IMG/VR virus record: IMGVR_UViG_3300013286_000627
Location: 1 to 61,005 of that record
Source: a virus
DNA length: 61,005 nucleotides
Strand: one strand, 5' to 3'
Below, piece by piece: positions 5,723 to 15,080 of the stretch. The notes beneath the pieces were generated by a model, which was not told the DNA's origin, did no database searches, and saw nothing but the letters and a program-made list of their open reading frames with translations. Both the position numbers and the translations under genes were made by a program. Position 1 is the stretch's first letter. Every line of letters begins with the position of its first letter.

Positions 5723-6742
5723 ATGACAACATTACACATTCTATCAAGTCCCTACAGCCCAGTACACGTAAAAAATAGAATGGATCCGTTTTCCATCTCT
5801 ACAATTAAGATGATTAACTACATGACCCAAATGGGGTGGGATTGTATTCATTACGATATTGTAGGCAGTGAGGTAAGTTGTCCCACTGTACGATGCTTGG
5901 CGGAAATAGATCCTGATAAAAATGTTAATATTAACAAATATAATCAACGTGCAGGACAGGCAATTGCATCACGTAAAAAACCCGGAGACATAATTTTATG
6001 TATGTACGGTATTGAGAATCAGGGGGCTGTCAACTGCAATAAAGATCTCAAAGCAATTGAACCAGGAATTGGTTATACAACTGCTGCTGTATTTTCTGAT
6101 TACAGAGTATTCACTTCATATGCACAGATGCATATGTTTTACGGTGAAAGAAAAATGGAACCAAATCCCAGTTGGTTTGATGCTGTTATACCTAATGGTA
6201 TTACTGCTAGCGAATTTGATTACACAGAAAATAAAGATGATTATTTTCTTTACTTTGGTAGAGTAGTTGCTGAAAAAGGATTGGATATTGCAATTCAGGC
6301 AACTAAAGTCGCTGGTAAAAAATTAATAATTGCGGGCAGTGGAGAATTATCTGATATCGGATATAAAACAATTCCCGAACATGTAGAAGTGGCGGGTCTG
6401 TGTAATGCAGATCAAAGACGTGAATTAATGTCCAAGGCTTGTGCTATCATAGGACCGACATACTATGTTGAACCGTTTGGCAATATGGTAGTAGAAGGTT
6501 ACTTCTCCGGCACTCCGGCAATTACAACGGACTGGGGCGGCTTTACAGAAACAGTAGTACAAGGCAAGACAGGTTTCCGTTGTAGAGAGTTTAGAGAGTT
6601 TGTTAATGCCATTAACAACATAGATTCAATCAATCCCAAAGATTGCTACGATTGGGCCATGACAAATTATGAAGATTCAGTAGTGCATAAAAAGCTGGAT
6701 CAATATTTCAAAAAAATTGCACAATCAAATTTTTATAGATAA
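5723..6742 (+). CDS. GT4-like glycosyltransferase
   Basis: A 339-residue GT-B fold enzyme. The C-terminal half carries FGRVVAEKGLDIAI and the nucleotide-sugar motif EPFGNMVVEGYFSGTPAI, matching the E-x7-E pattern of family GT4 retaining transferases. The start at 5723 is chosen because upstream in-frame codons run through tRNA-Arg and because the promoter points to this ATG. It heads a + strand series of sugar-related genes with one-base TAATG overlaps. The acceptor is unknown; virion protein or DNA decoration is plausible. Confidence 0.82.
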   Translation: MTTLHILSSPYSPVHVKNRMDPFSISTIKMINYMTQMGWDCIHYDIVGSEVSCPTVRCLAEIDPDKNVNINKYNQRAGQAIASRKKPGDIILCMYGIENQGAVNCNKDLKAIEPGIGYTTAAVFSDYRVFTSYAQMHMFYGERKMEPNPSWFDAVIPNGITASEFDYTENKDDYFLYFGRVVAEKGLDIAIQATKVAGKKLIIAGSGELSDIGYKTIPEHVEVAGLCNADQRRELMSKACAIIGPTYYVEPFGNMVVEGYFSGTPAITTDWGGFTETVVQGKTGFRCREFREFVNAINNIDSINPKDCYDWAMTNYEDSVVHKKLDQYFKKIAQSNFYR

Positions 6743-7503
6743 TGAAAAAAGCATTTATAGTAACCAGCGCAATCGACGTGGATAACAACTATCCATTAAC
6801 GTATAATCCTGTAAGATCTTATTTTTCTAATGAAGAAAGATTGCGACAAACAATATCAACTGTTGCGGCCCTAGATTTAAGGTCAGATCCGGATACCACA
6901 ATCTATATTTTAGATATAAGTGAAAATTGGATCACATACAAAGTATTTTTCCTTTATCAAAAAAATCTAAAATTCATTAGTATTAGAGATCAATTTCCAG
7001 AGATTGTCGACACAGTAAACACACATCCTAATAAGAGCTATTGCGAATGTTTGATCATGTCTTCATTTTTAAGAAAATATAAAGAAGAATTAGATCAGTT
7101 TGACTACACAATCAAATTAAGTGGCCGTTATTTTATAGACAGAACATTCGATATTGATATTTTTAACAAATATAATACAGATAAAATATTTTATAAAGAG
7201 CCGCATGTATGGGATTGGGATGATTCTTGGAATTACAGCATAGTAGATAACAGAGAAAACCAAGGTGATAATACCTTAAGACAATACTGTTCTGTATTAT
7301 ATGGCTGGGGCCGAAAACATAATAATACATTTTTAGATATTCTAACTGCTGCATCTACTATGCTAGGACAATCTAACATGAGCCATATGGATATAGAAAC
7401 ATTGAGTTATTATTTTACAAGACCTTACGAAAAAGATATCATAGAAACTGACTGGATTGTCTATGGTTGGGACGGTGCTTCTGGTCATTTTAAGAGATAT
7501 TAA
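6742..7503 (+). CDS. Putative glycosyltransferase-like protein
   Basis: A 253-residue protein that starts like a glycosyltransferase (MKKAFIVTSAIDVDNNYPLT) and holds the stretch TIKLSGRYFI, reminiscent of the KxSGRY element in phage and bacterial sugar transferases of poorly defined families. No clear DxD is seen, although DWDDSW (near 157-162) could bind metal. Coupled to the preceding GT4 gene by a TAATG overlap. Assignment rests on context as much as on sequence. Confidence 0.5.
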   Translation: MKKAFIVTSAIDVDNNYPLTYNPVRSYFSNEERLRQTISTVAALDLRSDPDTTIYILDISENWITYKVFFLYQKNLKFISIRDQFPEIVDTVNTHPNKSYCECLIMSSFLRKYKEELDQFDYTIKLSGRYFIDRTFDIDIFNKYNTDKIFYKEPHVWDWDDSWNYSIVDNRENQGDNTLRQYCSVLYGWGRKHNNTFLDILTAASTMLGQSNMSHMDIETLSYYFTRPYEKDIIETDWIVYGWDGASGHFKRY

Positions 7504-7504
7504 T

Positions 7505-8062
7505 ATGAATGTAAGTTTAATAATTGTTGACAATTTTTATGCCAACCCTGATTCGGTTAGAAATTTTGCACTATCACAGGAATTTAGTGTTCGCGGAAAC
7601 TATCCCGGTACAAGAACACAGCCGTTTCTTACTGATGATGTTAAGGAAGCAATAGAGTTCAATATGCAGTTTGCAGGAAAAGTAACTGACTGGATGAACT
7701 ACGACACTGGTACATCATATACTGGAGCTTTTCAAATTGCCACAGCATCGGATAGAACATGGATCCATGCCGACCATAACAATATGTGGGCGGCAGTATG
7801 TTATCTAACTCCAGATGCCCCCCATACTGGTGGTACTGCATTGTATCGACATAAAGCTACCGGACTACATAATAGAGTAGACGATAGCTTTGAAGGATAT
7901 GATTATACCAAATGGGATAAATTTGATGTTGTTGGTAACAAATACAATAGGCTAGTTATATATCGTGGTGACCTATTCCACGCTAGTATTGATTACTTTG
8001 GTGATAATTTACAGAACGGAAGATTGTTCCAAACATTTTTCTTTAACACAGAACGATACTAA
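7505..8062 (+). CDS. DUF6445-like protein, cupin/2OG-oxygenase fold
   Basis: A 185-residue protein. The pattern WIHADHNNMWAAVCYLT, followed by GGTALY and later YRGDLFHAS, matches a double-stranded beta-helix oxygenase layout with His-x-Asp and a distal His. Closest to what I know as DUF6445, common in phages and Proteobacteria. The start at 7505 is 1 nt after the upstream stop; the longer frame would overlap the previous gene by about 50 nt. Substrate unknown. Confidence 0.65.
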   Translation: MNVSLIIVDNFYANPDSVRNFALSQEFSVRGNYPGTRTQPFLTDDVKEAIEFNMQFAGKVTDWMNYDTGTSYTGAFQIATASDRTWIHADHNNMWAAVCYLTPDAPHTGGTALYRHKATGLHNRVDDSFEGYDYTKWDKFDVVGNKYNRLVIYRGDLFHASIDYFGDNLQNGRLFQTFFFNTERY

Positions 8063-8820
8063 TGATTTATAAGATTTGTCAAGTAATTTTTTCTACCAAT
8101 AGATTGCAATATCTAACCAAGACTCTAACCTCACAGACTAAATTAGATTTTGAAGGATGTGAAGTGGATAAGATTTTTATTGATGATTATCCGAAGGGCA
8201 GAAATGATATGCTAATTACTGCACTTGTTAAATCATTTGGTTACAATGAAACAATATTACACAAAGAAAATCAAGGCATTACAAAAACTTGGCAAGAATT
8301 TTATACACTAATTAAAGATAGGAATTACGATTATATATGGCAACAAGAAGATGATGCAGAAATTGTACATCCAATTAAAATTGTAGACCTAATTGATATA
8401 TTAAAACAAGATAGGACTTTATCTCAATTACAGTTAAAACGTAACAATTGGTATGCTTATGAAACTGAAGCTGTCATGTGTAAGGACGACGATCTTATCT
8501 TAAACAATTACAGATACGAAAAAGCAACTCCGTGGTTTTGGATGATGGCCGCATTATACCCTGCATGGATTTCTAGAGAGCCCATACTAGCGGCAACAGG
8601 AAACAACCCATCAGAATGTGTTGTTGCAAATTATCTGCAAGAACGTTATAATATAGGTTCAGGATTGTTAAAAACAATTGACGGTGATATTATGGTAAAT
8701 CACATAGGCGAGTTTAATAGAGGGCTACGAGTAGCCGAAGGCGAGCCAGGTTGGGAAGGATTTAAATTTATAGATCCGAATAAGAATTACAATTCTAGAA
8801 CAGGAGAAGAATATAAATGA
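8062..8820 (+). CDS. GT-A type glycosyltransferase
   Basis: A 252-residue protein beginning with a short hydrophobic strand and carrying the acidic metal site QQEDDAEIVHP (about 94-104) expected of GT-A nucleotide-sugar transferases. PWFWMMAALYP and ECVVANYLQERY resemble the acceptor half of phage GT2-like enzymes. It overlaps the previous stop by one base and the next gene by 4 nt. Acceptor not determinable. Confidence 0.72.
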   Translation: MIYKICQVIFSTNRLQYLTKTLTSQTKLDFEGCEVDKIFIDDYPKGRNDMLITALVKSFGYNETILHKENQGITKTWQEFYTLIKDRNYDYIWQQEDDAEIVHPIKIVDLIDILKQDRTLSQLQLKRNNWYAYETEAVMCKDDDLILNNYRYEKATPWFWMMAALYPAWISREPILAATGNNPSECVVANYLQERYNIGSGLLKTIDGDIMVNHIGEFNRGLRVAEGEPGWEGFKFIDPNKNYNSRTGEEYK

Positions 8821-9323
8821 AAGAAAAGTTCATAAACCTATACATGGACTGGGCAACCCGCACTGCCCAATTAAGTCATGCTAAACGATTACAAGTAGGT
8901 GCAGTCATTGTCAAAGACGACAGTGTTATTAGTTACGGCTATAACGGTATGCCTGCAGGGTGGGATAACAACTGTGAAGATAAGGTTTGGGATGCAGGTG
9001 CCGGTGGCTGGTTAGATCCAGACGAATTTGAAGCCAAATATCCTTATGAAGGATGGCATGAAGGTGCTCAACGTGAGGTCCGTTATGGACTGAAAACTAA
9101 ACCAGAAGTATTACATGCCGAATCAAATGCTATTGCGAAATTGGCAAAGTCTAACAACGGTGGTGCCGGGGCTGACCTATTTGTTACTCACATGCCTTGT
9201 CTCGACTGTGCCAAACTCATTTATCAGTCAGGTATTAGTCGTGTATGGTATGGTGCTAACTATCGAGATGATGCGGGGATCAATTTCCTCAAAAAATCCG
9301 GAGTAGAGATTAATCGGGTATGA
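8817..9323 (+). CDS. Deoxycytidylate (dCMP) deaminase
   Basis: A 168-residue zinc deaminase. The HAE motif is in LHAESNAIAKLA (catalytic Glu) and the second zinc site is MPCLDCAKLI (PCxxC). The N-terminal segment KRLQVGAVIVKDD and the insert around GYNGMPAGWDNNCED, which brings another Cys, are typical of dCMP deaminases such as T4 Cd. It makes dUMP for dTMP synthesis during phage replication. ATGA-coupled to both neighbours. Confidence 0.92.
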   Translation: MKEKFINLYMDWATRTAQLSHAKRLQVGAVIVKDDSVISYGYNGMPAGWDNNCEDKVWDAGAGGWLDPDEFEAKYPYEGWHEGAQREVRYGLKTKPEVLHAESNAIAKLAKSNNGGAGADLFVTHMPCLDCAKLIYQSGISRVWYGANYRDDAGINFLKKSGVEINRV

Positions 9324-9880
9324 AAATAGCAATAACCGGTTACACATCTGGAATAGGAAAATCATTATCCAAAGGTTTTGAGAATCAAGGGCACAAGATA
9401 ATCGGATTTAATAGATCCACTTCTGCAAATATATCTTCAGATCTTGGAATTGATAAGATAGTAGATGCTGTTAAGGATTGTGATATATTCATCAACAATG
9501 CATACGACACTCAAAAAATTAGAACTACATTAGGATTTGCACAAACTGTATTACTGTACAAAATTTGGTATATGTGGCAAGGACAAGCCAAGATAATTAT
9601 TAATATAGGTAGCAGAACTTCAGATGTTAATCATAATAAAATCTGGCCATATGCTATTCATAAAATTTCTTTAGATGAAGCTGTTAAACAATTAAGAAAT
9701 CTTAATACAACACGCCCCCAAATTATAAATTTAAAACCTGGATATGTAGATACTAATCAAGTTTCAGATATCTCCGGAGTTACTAAAATGGACCCTAACT
9801 ATATATTTGATATCTGTAATTGGGCAATAAATCAGAAACATTTGATTTTTGATTTATCATTCGAACCTAGACCACAATAA
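9320..9880 (+). CDS. Short-chain dehydrogenase/reductase
   Basis: A 186-residue SDR. The Rossmann motif TGYTSGIG (6-13), INNAYD (NNA-type strand 4 motif), the Ser region INIGSR and the catalytic YAIHK (YxxxK) are all present. It is shorter than classical SDRs (about 250), lacking much of the C-terminal substrate loop. Gly and sugar-gene neighbours suggest a nucleotide-sugar or lipid substrate, but this is a guess. Confidence 0.8.
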   Translation: MKIAITGYTSGIGKSLSKGFENQGHKIIGFNRSTSANISSDLGIDKIVDAVKDCDIFINNAYDTQKIRTTLGFAQTVLLYKIWYMWQGQAKIIINIGSRTSDVNHNKIWPYAIHKISLDEAVKQLRNLNTTRPQIINLKPGYVDTNQVSDISGVTKMDPNYIFDICNWAINQKHLIFDLSFEPRPQ

Positions 9881-9889
9881 GGAAATGCA

Positions 9890-10642
9890 ATGGCAATCAA
9901 GGGATTAGGTAGCAATAGGAAACCATTTTTCTATTTAGATGAATATGTAAAAGCACCAAACTGGGAACAATTACACGCAGATATATGTTATGGGTTAAGT
10001 CAAAGCCCGTGGGATAAAAAATTTGTATCTAGTGGAGTACATGTCGATTGGCTGAATAATGAAATTACTCCTTACATGGCAGAGATTGGTAAACATGTTA
10101 CTGAATATGAAAAAAGTTTATTTGACAAATGTGTAACTATTGCTGAAAAAATAAAATTTGTCCAAGCACTTCTACCAGTATCTCACCCATTTTGGACATT
10201 ATGTATACGAGACAATAAACGTGTAGAAATGACAGGAGTTATGAATAAGTCAGTAGGTGCAGATTGTTATTGGACTGAAGTTTCTAAATTTTTTCCTACA
10301 CTAGTTCAATTCATAGAAACATTACCGTTCGAACAAATAGGACGAGTTATTTTCTTTATAACAGAATCAAATAATCAAACTGTTCCGCATTATGATTATT
10401 ACGGAGATCCTAAAGATAAAACACACGACGACTTTATTTGGTTTACAACTAAATCTAATAGTAAATCAGTATATGTAATGGACGGAGGAACTAACGAAAA
10501 GTTCTATGCAGATCCTGATAAAAAGTTTGTATGGTTTAATGAAATGGATTTTCATGGTACTGATCCTGTTCCCCATTTTAGTTTTTCTATTAGAATAGAC
10601 GGAGTATTTAGATCTGATGTTCGAGATGAAGTTCGGGCTTGA
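9890..10642 (+). CDS. 2OG-Fe(II) oxygenase-like protein
   Basis: A 250-residue protein whose C-terminal half has the facial triad of a 2OG oxygenase: PHYDYYGD (His167, Asp169) and FHGTDP (His222), with Arg235 in SFSIRIDG for 2OG. This resembles the aspartyl/asparaginyl hydroxylase-like group of phages. The first 120 residues are helical and unassigned. Its 3' end overlaps the convergent gene by 35 nt. Confidence 0.7.
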   Translation: MAIKGLGSNRKPFFYLDEYVKAPNWEQLHADICYGLSQSPWDKKFVSSGVHVDWLNNEITPYMAEIGKHVTEYEKSLFDKCVTIAEKIKFVQALLPVSHPFWTLCIRDNKRVEMTGVMNKSVGADCYWTEVSKFFPTLVQFIETLPFEQIGRVIFFITESNNQTVPHYDYYGDPKDKTHDDFIWFTTKSNSKSVYVMDGGTNEKFYADPDKKFVWFNEMDFHGTDPVPHFSFSIRIDGVFRSDVRDEVRA

Positions 10643-11201
10643 ATAAGGTATTGATTATGCAATTGTCTTTTGAAATTGCTCGTTGAACAAAGTGTTTATA
10701 ATAACTCATTGCCTGCGGACGAGAAATTGTTTGGTGAGGGACCCAATTTCTTACTACAAATCCAGTATCAAGAATTCCTTTGTCTAGATTAATTTTATTT
10801 TCTTTTGTCCATAATGAACCATCAGGCAAAACAGAATCAGCTTCATTAAGTAAAAAATAATCATCAACTATCTTTTGAGTTTTCCATATTTCTATGTAAT
10901 CAATACTTTGAGATACAGTGTTCAATGTTTTTACACGCCAAACTAAATCACCATTGTTTCCGCTGATATCAAATAGTTTATTATGTTGATACCAGTATTC
11001 TTGAATATGCGTAGTAGATTTTCTAATATTCATTCCGGGAATGTCTTTTCCCGTAAAGTAATTTTTTAGGAACGTATCATTATCTGTTAAATGTTGTATC
11101 CATACATATCTAACTGCCCAATAATTACCATTGTCTGGTTCAATTAATGGGGTCATCTCTGCATCATATTGAAATGTTTGATTAGTAGTTGCAATTATCA
11201 T
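10608..11201 (-). CDS. Hypothetical protein, leaderless late-type start
   Basis: A 197-residue protein with no family I recognise; aromatic-rich (YWAVRYVWIQ, EYWYQHNKL), suggesting a beta-rich globular fold. The ATG lies 5 nt downstream of AATAAATA on the minus strand, implying a leaderless late transcript. It converges on and overlaps the oxygenase gene. Confidence 0.6.
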   Translation of the reverse strand: MIIATTNQTFQYDAEMTPLIEPDNGNYWAVRYVWIQHLTDNDTFLKNYFTGKDIPGMNIRKSTTHIQEYWYQHNKLFDISGNNGDLVWRVKTLNTVSQSIDYIEIWKTQKIVDDYFLLNEADSVLPDGSLWTKENKINLDKGILDTGFVVRNWVPHQTISRPQAMSYYKHFVQRAISKDNCIINTLFKPELHLEHQI

Positions 11202-11214
11202 AAATATATTTATT
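11199..11214. promoter_or_regulatory. Overlapping divergent late-type promoters
   Basis: The plus strand reads CATAAATA at 11199-11206 and the minus strand AATAAATA at 11214-11207. They serve genes starting at 11226 (+, SD gggag) and 11201 (-). The plus motif includes the minus start codon. Confidence 0.45.
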
Positions 11215-11225
11215 AGGGAGTATAT

Positions 11226-11603
11226 ATGAAGGTTATAAAAATTGTTACAACTATATCCAACGAAGTGGTTAACCGTAGTATATCATATAACGACTATATA
11301 AAAAGTATGGTTGGTGAAAATTTATTGGCAAGATTTGTTCCAAATATCGAAGATAGATCAATAATAGCATTTAAACAAACATTAACAAATTCAAAAACTA
11401 ATCTAGAACATGTAATGATAATAACCGACGAGTCAATGGATCAAATTATGACTATAATAGACGGGATTAAAACTGCTGCTGGATCTGAAATCTTCTTGAG
11501 TTCGTCTACATTCGATATGTCTCATGAAGAAATTATAAATTTTTTAAATACCGAAACTTCGGACGATCATCGATTACAGATTTATGACTTCAGCATATTC
11601 TAA
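11226..11603 (+). CDS. Hypothetical protein
   Basis: A 125-residue protein without a recognised domain, starting MKVIKIVTTISNEVV, with a strand-helix pattern suggesting a small alpha/beta fold. An SD (gggag) precedes the ATG. Overlaps the next gene by 20 nt. Confidence 0.6.
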   Translation: MKVIKIVTTISNEVVNRSISYNDYIKSMVGENLLARFVPNIEDRSIIAFKQTLTNSKTNLEHVMIITDESMDQIMTIIDGIKTAAGSEIFLSSSTFDMSHEEIINFLNTETSDDHRLQIYDFSIF

Positions 11604-12204
11604 TTTAACATCTAGAAACTTAACGATCAACGATATAGAGATAATAGAAAAATGTGTTAGGGCACATTCAACAATGTACAGTATTCTCATCGACCACGAT
11701 GTGTATATAGAAAGATTTAAAGATACATTAACCACAGGATATGTTATTGGCGCATTTAATTCAGATAATGTATGTGTCGGTATATGTACACAATCATTTT
11801 GGAAACGGATGCCAGTTTGGACATTCTCAAATGCCTTTATGCTAAACAGCCCAGAAAATAGACGATACGATAATAAGTGTATCGATACTGCTGGAATATT
11901 TTTAGAACAAATTGTAATTAACGGAGAAGCTCGAGATTGTGTCGAAGGGTATGCTATTATTCGAGATAACGCCAAACAAACAAGAATAAAACAATCTATT
12001 AAACGATACTACGGTTATAATAGTCCTGTATTAAACAAATACGATTTAATGATTATACAACATATTCAAAGCGTGGAAGATATAAAATGGGATTATGTTT
12101 TACCTATTATAGGAGACATAGGATTAAAGGCATTAAATCCTCCATACAATAAAACACTGTCTGTATATAGATTATCGATTAAACCTGAATATCGATTTGT
12201 TTAA
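11584..12204 (+). CDS. Hypothetical protein, possibly acyltransferase-like
   Basis: A 206-residue protein. The order of elements, an N-terminal ITxxDIEIIEKC-like region, a central beta meander around GYVIGAFNSDNVCVGI and a later helix-strand segment, recalls GNAT acyltransferases common in this part of the window. The acetyl-CoA signature R/Q-x-x-G-x-G/A is not evident, so this is a structural guess. Its 3' end overlaps the convergent oxygenase gene by 26 nt. Confidence 0.5.
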   Translation: MTSAYSNLTSRNLTINDIEIIEKCVRAHSTMYSILIDHDVYIERFKDTLTTGYVIGAFNSDNVCVGICTQSFWKRMPVWTFSNAFMLNSPENRRYDNKCIDTAGIFLEQIVINGEARDCVEGYAIIRDNAKQTRIKQSIKRYYGYNSPVLNKYDLMIIQHIQSVEDIKWDYVLPIIGDIGLKALNPPYNKTLSVYRLSIKPEYRFV

Positions 12205-12775
12205 TTAACTCTTTAAACGGTATATTGAATCCGTAGGTAATTAGATACCTCGGAATATTAATATCTCCAGAAACACTGTGCAATATATTGGTGTTTAGCA
12301 AGTAACCTACACCATCTTCCAATACATACTCTGTAGAGTCTGTATCAAATGTATTCCAATTGTTGTCATTACTAACTCTTGTTACTGCACTATTTGTATT
12401 TTTTAATCCAATATTAATACACGACAATCTTCCAGCTTCGTCTTTATGTTTATAAATGTTGCCGGTAGTTTTCATTAAATGTACCCTACGAGGATTTATT
12501 GTAATAACAGTTGACAATGCTAATACAATTTGTTCTGCCATTTCTTTTAATATTGGATTTTTCAAAGTGTTACGAGTAAAACTAATTGTACCTTCAAAAA
12601 AGTTTTCATCTCTAGGCCTACCTTGATATGATCTGTAATCCATCCAGCAGGTATAATCAGGTATATTAAACTCACTGCCATAAACATGAATTACTGTTTC
12701 TAATTTATCTGCTTCTGTAATATATTTTTCAAATTTAGCAGTATCAATTAATTTGCCAAGATTAATTAATGACAT
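12179..12775 (-). CDS. 2OG-Fe(II) oxygenase-like protein
   Basis: A 198-residue protein with His110 and Asp112 in IYKHKDEAGRL, distal His166 in NTNILHSVSG and Arg176 in IPRYLITYGF, matching a 2OG-dependent hydroxylase core of the aspartyl-hydroxylase/cupin type. It is the last gene of a five-gene minus-strand operon, overlapping the desaturase gene by one base. Substrate unknown. Confidence 0.68.
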   Translation of the reverse strand: MSLINLGKLIDTAKFEKYITEADKLETVIHVYGSEFNIPDYTCWMDYRSYQGRPRDENFFEGTISFTRNTLKNPILKEMAEQIVLALSTVITINPRRVHLMKTTGNIYKHKDEAGRLSCINIGLKNTNSAVTRVSNDNNWNTFDTDSTEYVLEDGVGYLLNTNILHSVSGDINIPRYLITYGFNIPFKELIKQIDIQV

Positions 12776-13551
12776 TATAATAAAGGTAAAAATATTCTAC
12801 AGGGATCATATTCCCACCATTTAACTCCAAAGTTAAATGCAGAAGGATCATTATGATGATTATTATGCCAACCCTGTCCCCATCCTAGATAACCAAAGAA
12901 CATATTGTTGTACGAGTTATCTTTAGTTTCAAAGTTTCTATAACCTATAGTACCCTTTATATGACCAAACACATTGACTAGATTATCTTGTAGTAATGAT
13001 AAACAAACCGGAAGGCAAATTAACATTAAACTTACCTGCCAATCAATCAATGCAATCAATAAAGGAACTCCCCATAGTATGCGCATCTGATTATTATGAA
13101 ACCAAATATGATTAGACTTGCGTAATAAGTTACTTGCATATTTCAAATTAATTCCGGGATTATTTTCTGTTATTAGCGTAGCCCATCCAAAAAATGCATG
13201 ATACAATCCGCGGACAGGACTATGCAAATCTTTTTCAGTATCAGTATATCTGTGATGATATCCTCTATGTATTGCAGCCCATGTTATACTAGACCCCTGA
13301 CCACTCAATGCTCCAAAGAATAATATAATATTTTCTTTCCATGTTGGAAGATTAGGATGAGTATTATGCGAAAATACCCTATGATATCCTACTGCAACTC
13401 CTAGTCCTGCAATTAATACCCAACCAATTAATGTTAAAAATAGATAAGACACCGGTATAATTTCTAGTGCTAATAGACAGATAGTGGCCATTCCTATTAA
13501 TACAAAGGGAACAAAACTTAACCAAGAATATTTTGATATATTTTTAAACAT
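12775..13551 (-). CDS. Fatty-acid (acyl-CoA type) desaturase
   Basis: A 258-residue integral membrane di-iron desaturase. All three histidine boxes are present: HRVFSH (57-62), HRGYHH (95-100) and HNNHH near the C-terminus, the order of delta-9 stearoyl-type desaturases. Hydrophobic segments near residues 10-50, 70-85 and 165-200 span the membrane. The enzyme introduces a double bond into acyl chains using O2 and an electron donor. As a phage cargo gene it could adjust host membrane fluidity or act on a lipid made by its operon partners. Confidence 0.92.
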   Translation of the reverse strand: MFKNISKYSWLSFVPFVLIGMATICLLALEIIPVSYLFLTLIGWVLIAGLGVAVGYHRVFSHNTHPNLPTWKENIILFFGALSGQGSSITWAAIHRGYHHRYTDTEKDLHSPVRGLYHAFFGWATLITENNPGINLKYASNLLRKSNHIWFHNNQMRILWGVPLLIALIDWQVSLMLICLPVCLSLLQDNLVNVFGHIKGTIGYRNFETKDNSYNNMFFGYLGWGQGWHNNHHNDPSAFNFGVKWWEYDPCRIFLPLL

Positions 13552-13566
13552 ATTACTATTTAATGG

Positions 13567-14166
13567 TTACAGGCGGCCACCATTAAAAAGTTCCGCTCGA
13601 TACTGTTGTTTTAAAAACGTGCATCGAACAATAGTATCTACAGGAACTAATGTGCGATTATATAATATTTGCCACGGCAAGGTAAACATGCATTGATGTC
13701 TTTCACTTACATAGAATTCATCAAAGTAATCATATCGTTCATTGCTAGTTTTACTAAATGCAAGTCTCCTGTAGATATGTTGGTACTTTAGTGGAAACAT
13801 ACTGTAGAACTTATATCTGCCCTGTTCTTCATTATGGGCTATTACCTGATCTAAAATAAGTTTAATTTCGGCAGGTTTATTGCCTGTAGTTCTTACATGA
13901 CTCCAATACCAACTTGCATCATCGTTTGATTCGTAAAATCCAATGAGAGAATTTATTTCGCCAGCGGCATTTTCTGCTCCGTATGCATGGTAATTTTTTA
14001 GCCCCGACATATATGTAGATATAAACGACTCGTGATAAAACTCTGAAAAGTCTTCTTCTGATCCAATAAAATAATTTTTAGAATGTTCAACACCCATAAA
14101 CTTCGGTAGTTTAAATAGATGTCTAATGGTGCTGGTATGTTTGTTAGTTAATTTAACTATTTTCAT
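13567..14166 (-). CDS. Putative GNAT-like acyltransferase
   Basis: A 199-residue protein starting MKIVKLTNKHTSTIRHLF, like many GNAT domains, with a central strand GEINSLIGFYES and a helix AEIKLILDQVIAHNEEQG where the acyl-CoA site would lie, then FYSMFPLKYQHIYRRLAF, reminiscent of the terminal GNAT helix (N/YxxAxxLYxxxGF). The signature is degenerate, so confidence is moderate. Overlaps the upstream gene by 4 nt. Confidence 0.5.
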   Translation of the reverse strand: MKIVKLTNKHTSTIRHLFKLPKFMGVEHSKNYFIGSEEDFSEFYHESFISTYMSGLKNYHAYGAENAAGEINSLIGFYESNDDASWYWSHVRTTGNKPAEIKLILDQVIAHNEEQGRYKFYSMFPLKYQHIYRRLAFSKTSNERYDYFDEFYVSERHQCMFTLPWQILYNRTLVPVDTIVRCTFLKQQYRAELFNGGRL

Positions 14167-15080
14167 TTTTTACCTTTAAGTATTTTAATGATACTATGAT
14201 ATTCTATTCCGTCTAAACTAGGTTCTAACCTGATAATTTGTTCATTAGCCAATTGCCTATAACTTTCAAAATTAAACCCTAGTAATTTTTCAAATCCGTG
14301 TGTTTTTTTTCTTAATCTAATATCTGGTAATAGCTTTTTTAGAATATTATTTTTACTGCTTACTGATGATAGTTTATAATTGTACTTGTTTGAAACTAGG
14401 GATTTTATATCTGGATCTTCTAGATAATATAATAACAATTCAGGAGTGTAACTAAAGTATTCATTCACCAAAGGAATATTGTATAGGTTACTGAACCGCA
14501 TAGCACTGGCATCTTCATTTTCTCTAAAACAATAATACCATGTACTAGGATCAGTACCTATATTTCTTTTCAACATAGCTTCGCCGCCCATAATAGCAGG
14601 TAATCCCAATTTTAAAATACTGTAATAAACCATTAAGTAGGTAATTTGTGTACATTGTAATTGTTTTCCAAATTCACTAGCTTCTCCGCTATACATGAAT
14701 TCTTTAACATCAAAATCAATAATGTGTAATGGGAGATTTAATTCTTTCGATAAATCTATTGCTTCATTCACATCGTCTGCATTATAATCGCCATTAAACT
14801 TTATGGTATAACAGGTAGGAATAATTCCTATATCTAAAAAATTACGAGCTACTATCTCGCTATCGGTTCCGCCGCTGAGAAACAATGCAAAGTCTTTTCC
14901 GTAATCTTTGTAGATTAAATCAGCGGTCCTAATTAATTCATTTTTAAAGTTACTTTGCCTAAAATGATCCTTATCTATTTTGCCTACACTGATATTAAAC
15001 AATTCTTGAGAATTTGTTCTATGACCAAATTCATTATTGCCTATAATATAAGATAAATGATTGTTATAGGTAAAGTTCAT
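14163..15080 (-). CDS. Asparagine-synthetase-like PP-loop ATPase
   Basis: A 305-residue protein with the PP-loop LFLSGGTDSEIVAR (about 65-78), the ATP pyrophosphatase signature SGGxDS shared by asparagine synthetase B and beta-lactam synthetases. The N-terminal glutaminase domain is absent, so it would use free ammonia, another amine, or form an intramolecular or intermolecular amide through an acyl-adenylate. RLRKKTHGFEKL near residue 255 fits the C-terminal AsnB-like part. Between two GNAT-like genes and ATGA-coupled to both. Confidence 0.75.
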   Translation of the reverse strand: MNFTYNNHLSYIIGNNEFGHRTNSQELFNISVGKIDKDHFRQSNFKNELIRTADLIYKDYGKDFALFLSGGTDSEIVARNFLDIGIIPTCYTIKFNGDYNADDVNEAIDLSKELNLPLHIIDFDVKEFMYSGEASEFGKQLQCTQITYLMVYYSILKLGLPAIMGGEAMLKRNIGTDPSTWYYCFRENEDASAMRFSNLYNIPLVNEYFSYTPELLLYYLEDPDIKSLVSNKYNYKLSSVSSKNNILKKLLPDIRLRKKTHGFEKLLGFNFESYRQLANEQIIRLEPSLDGIEYHSIIKILKGKK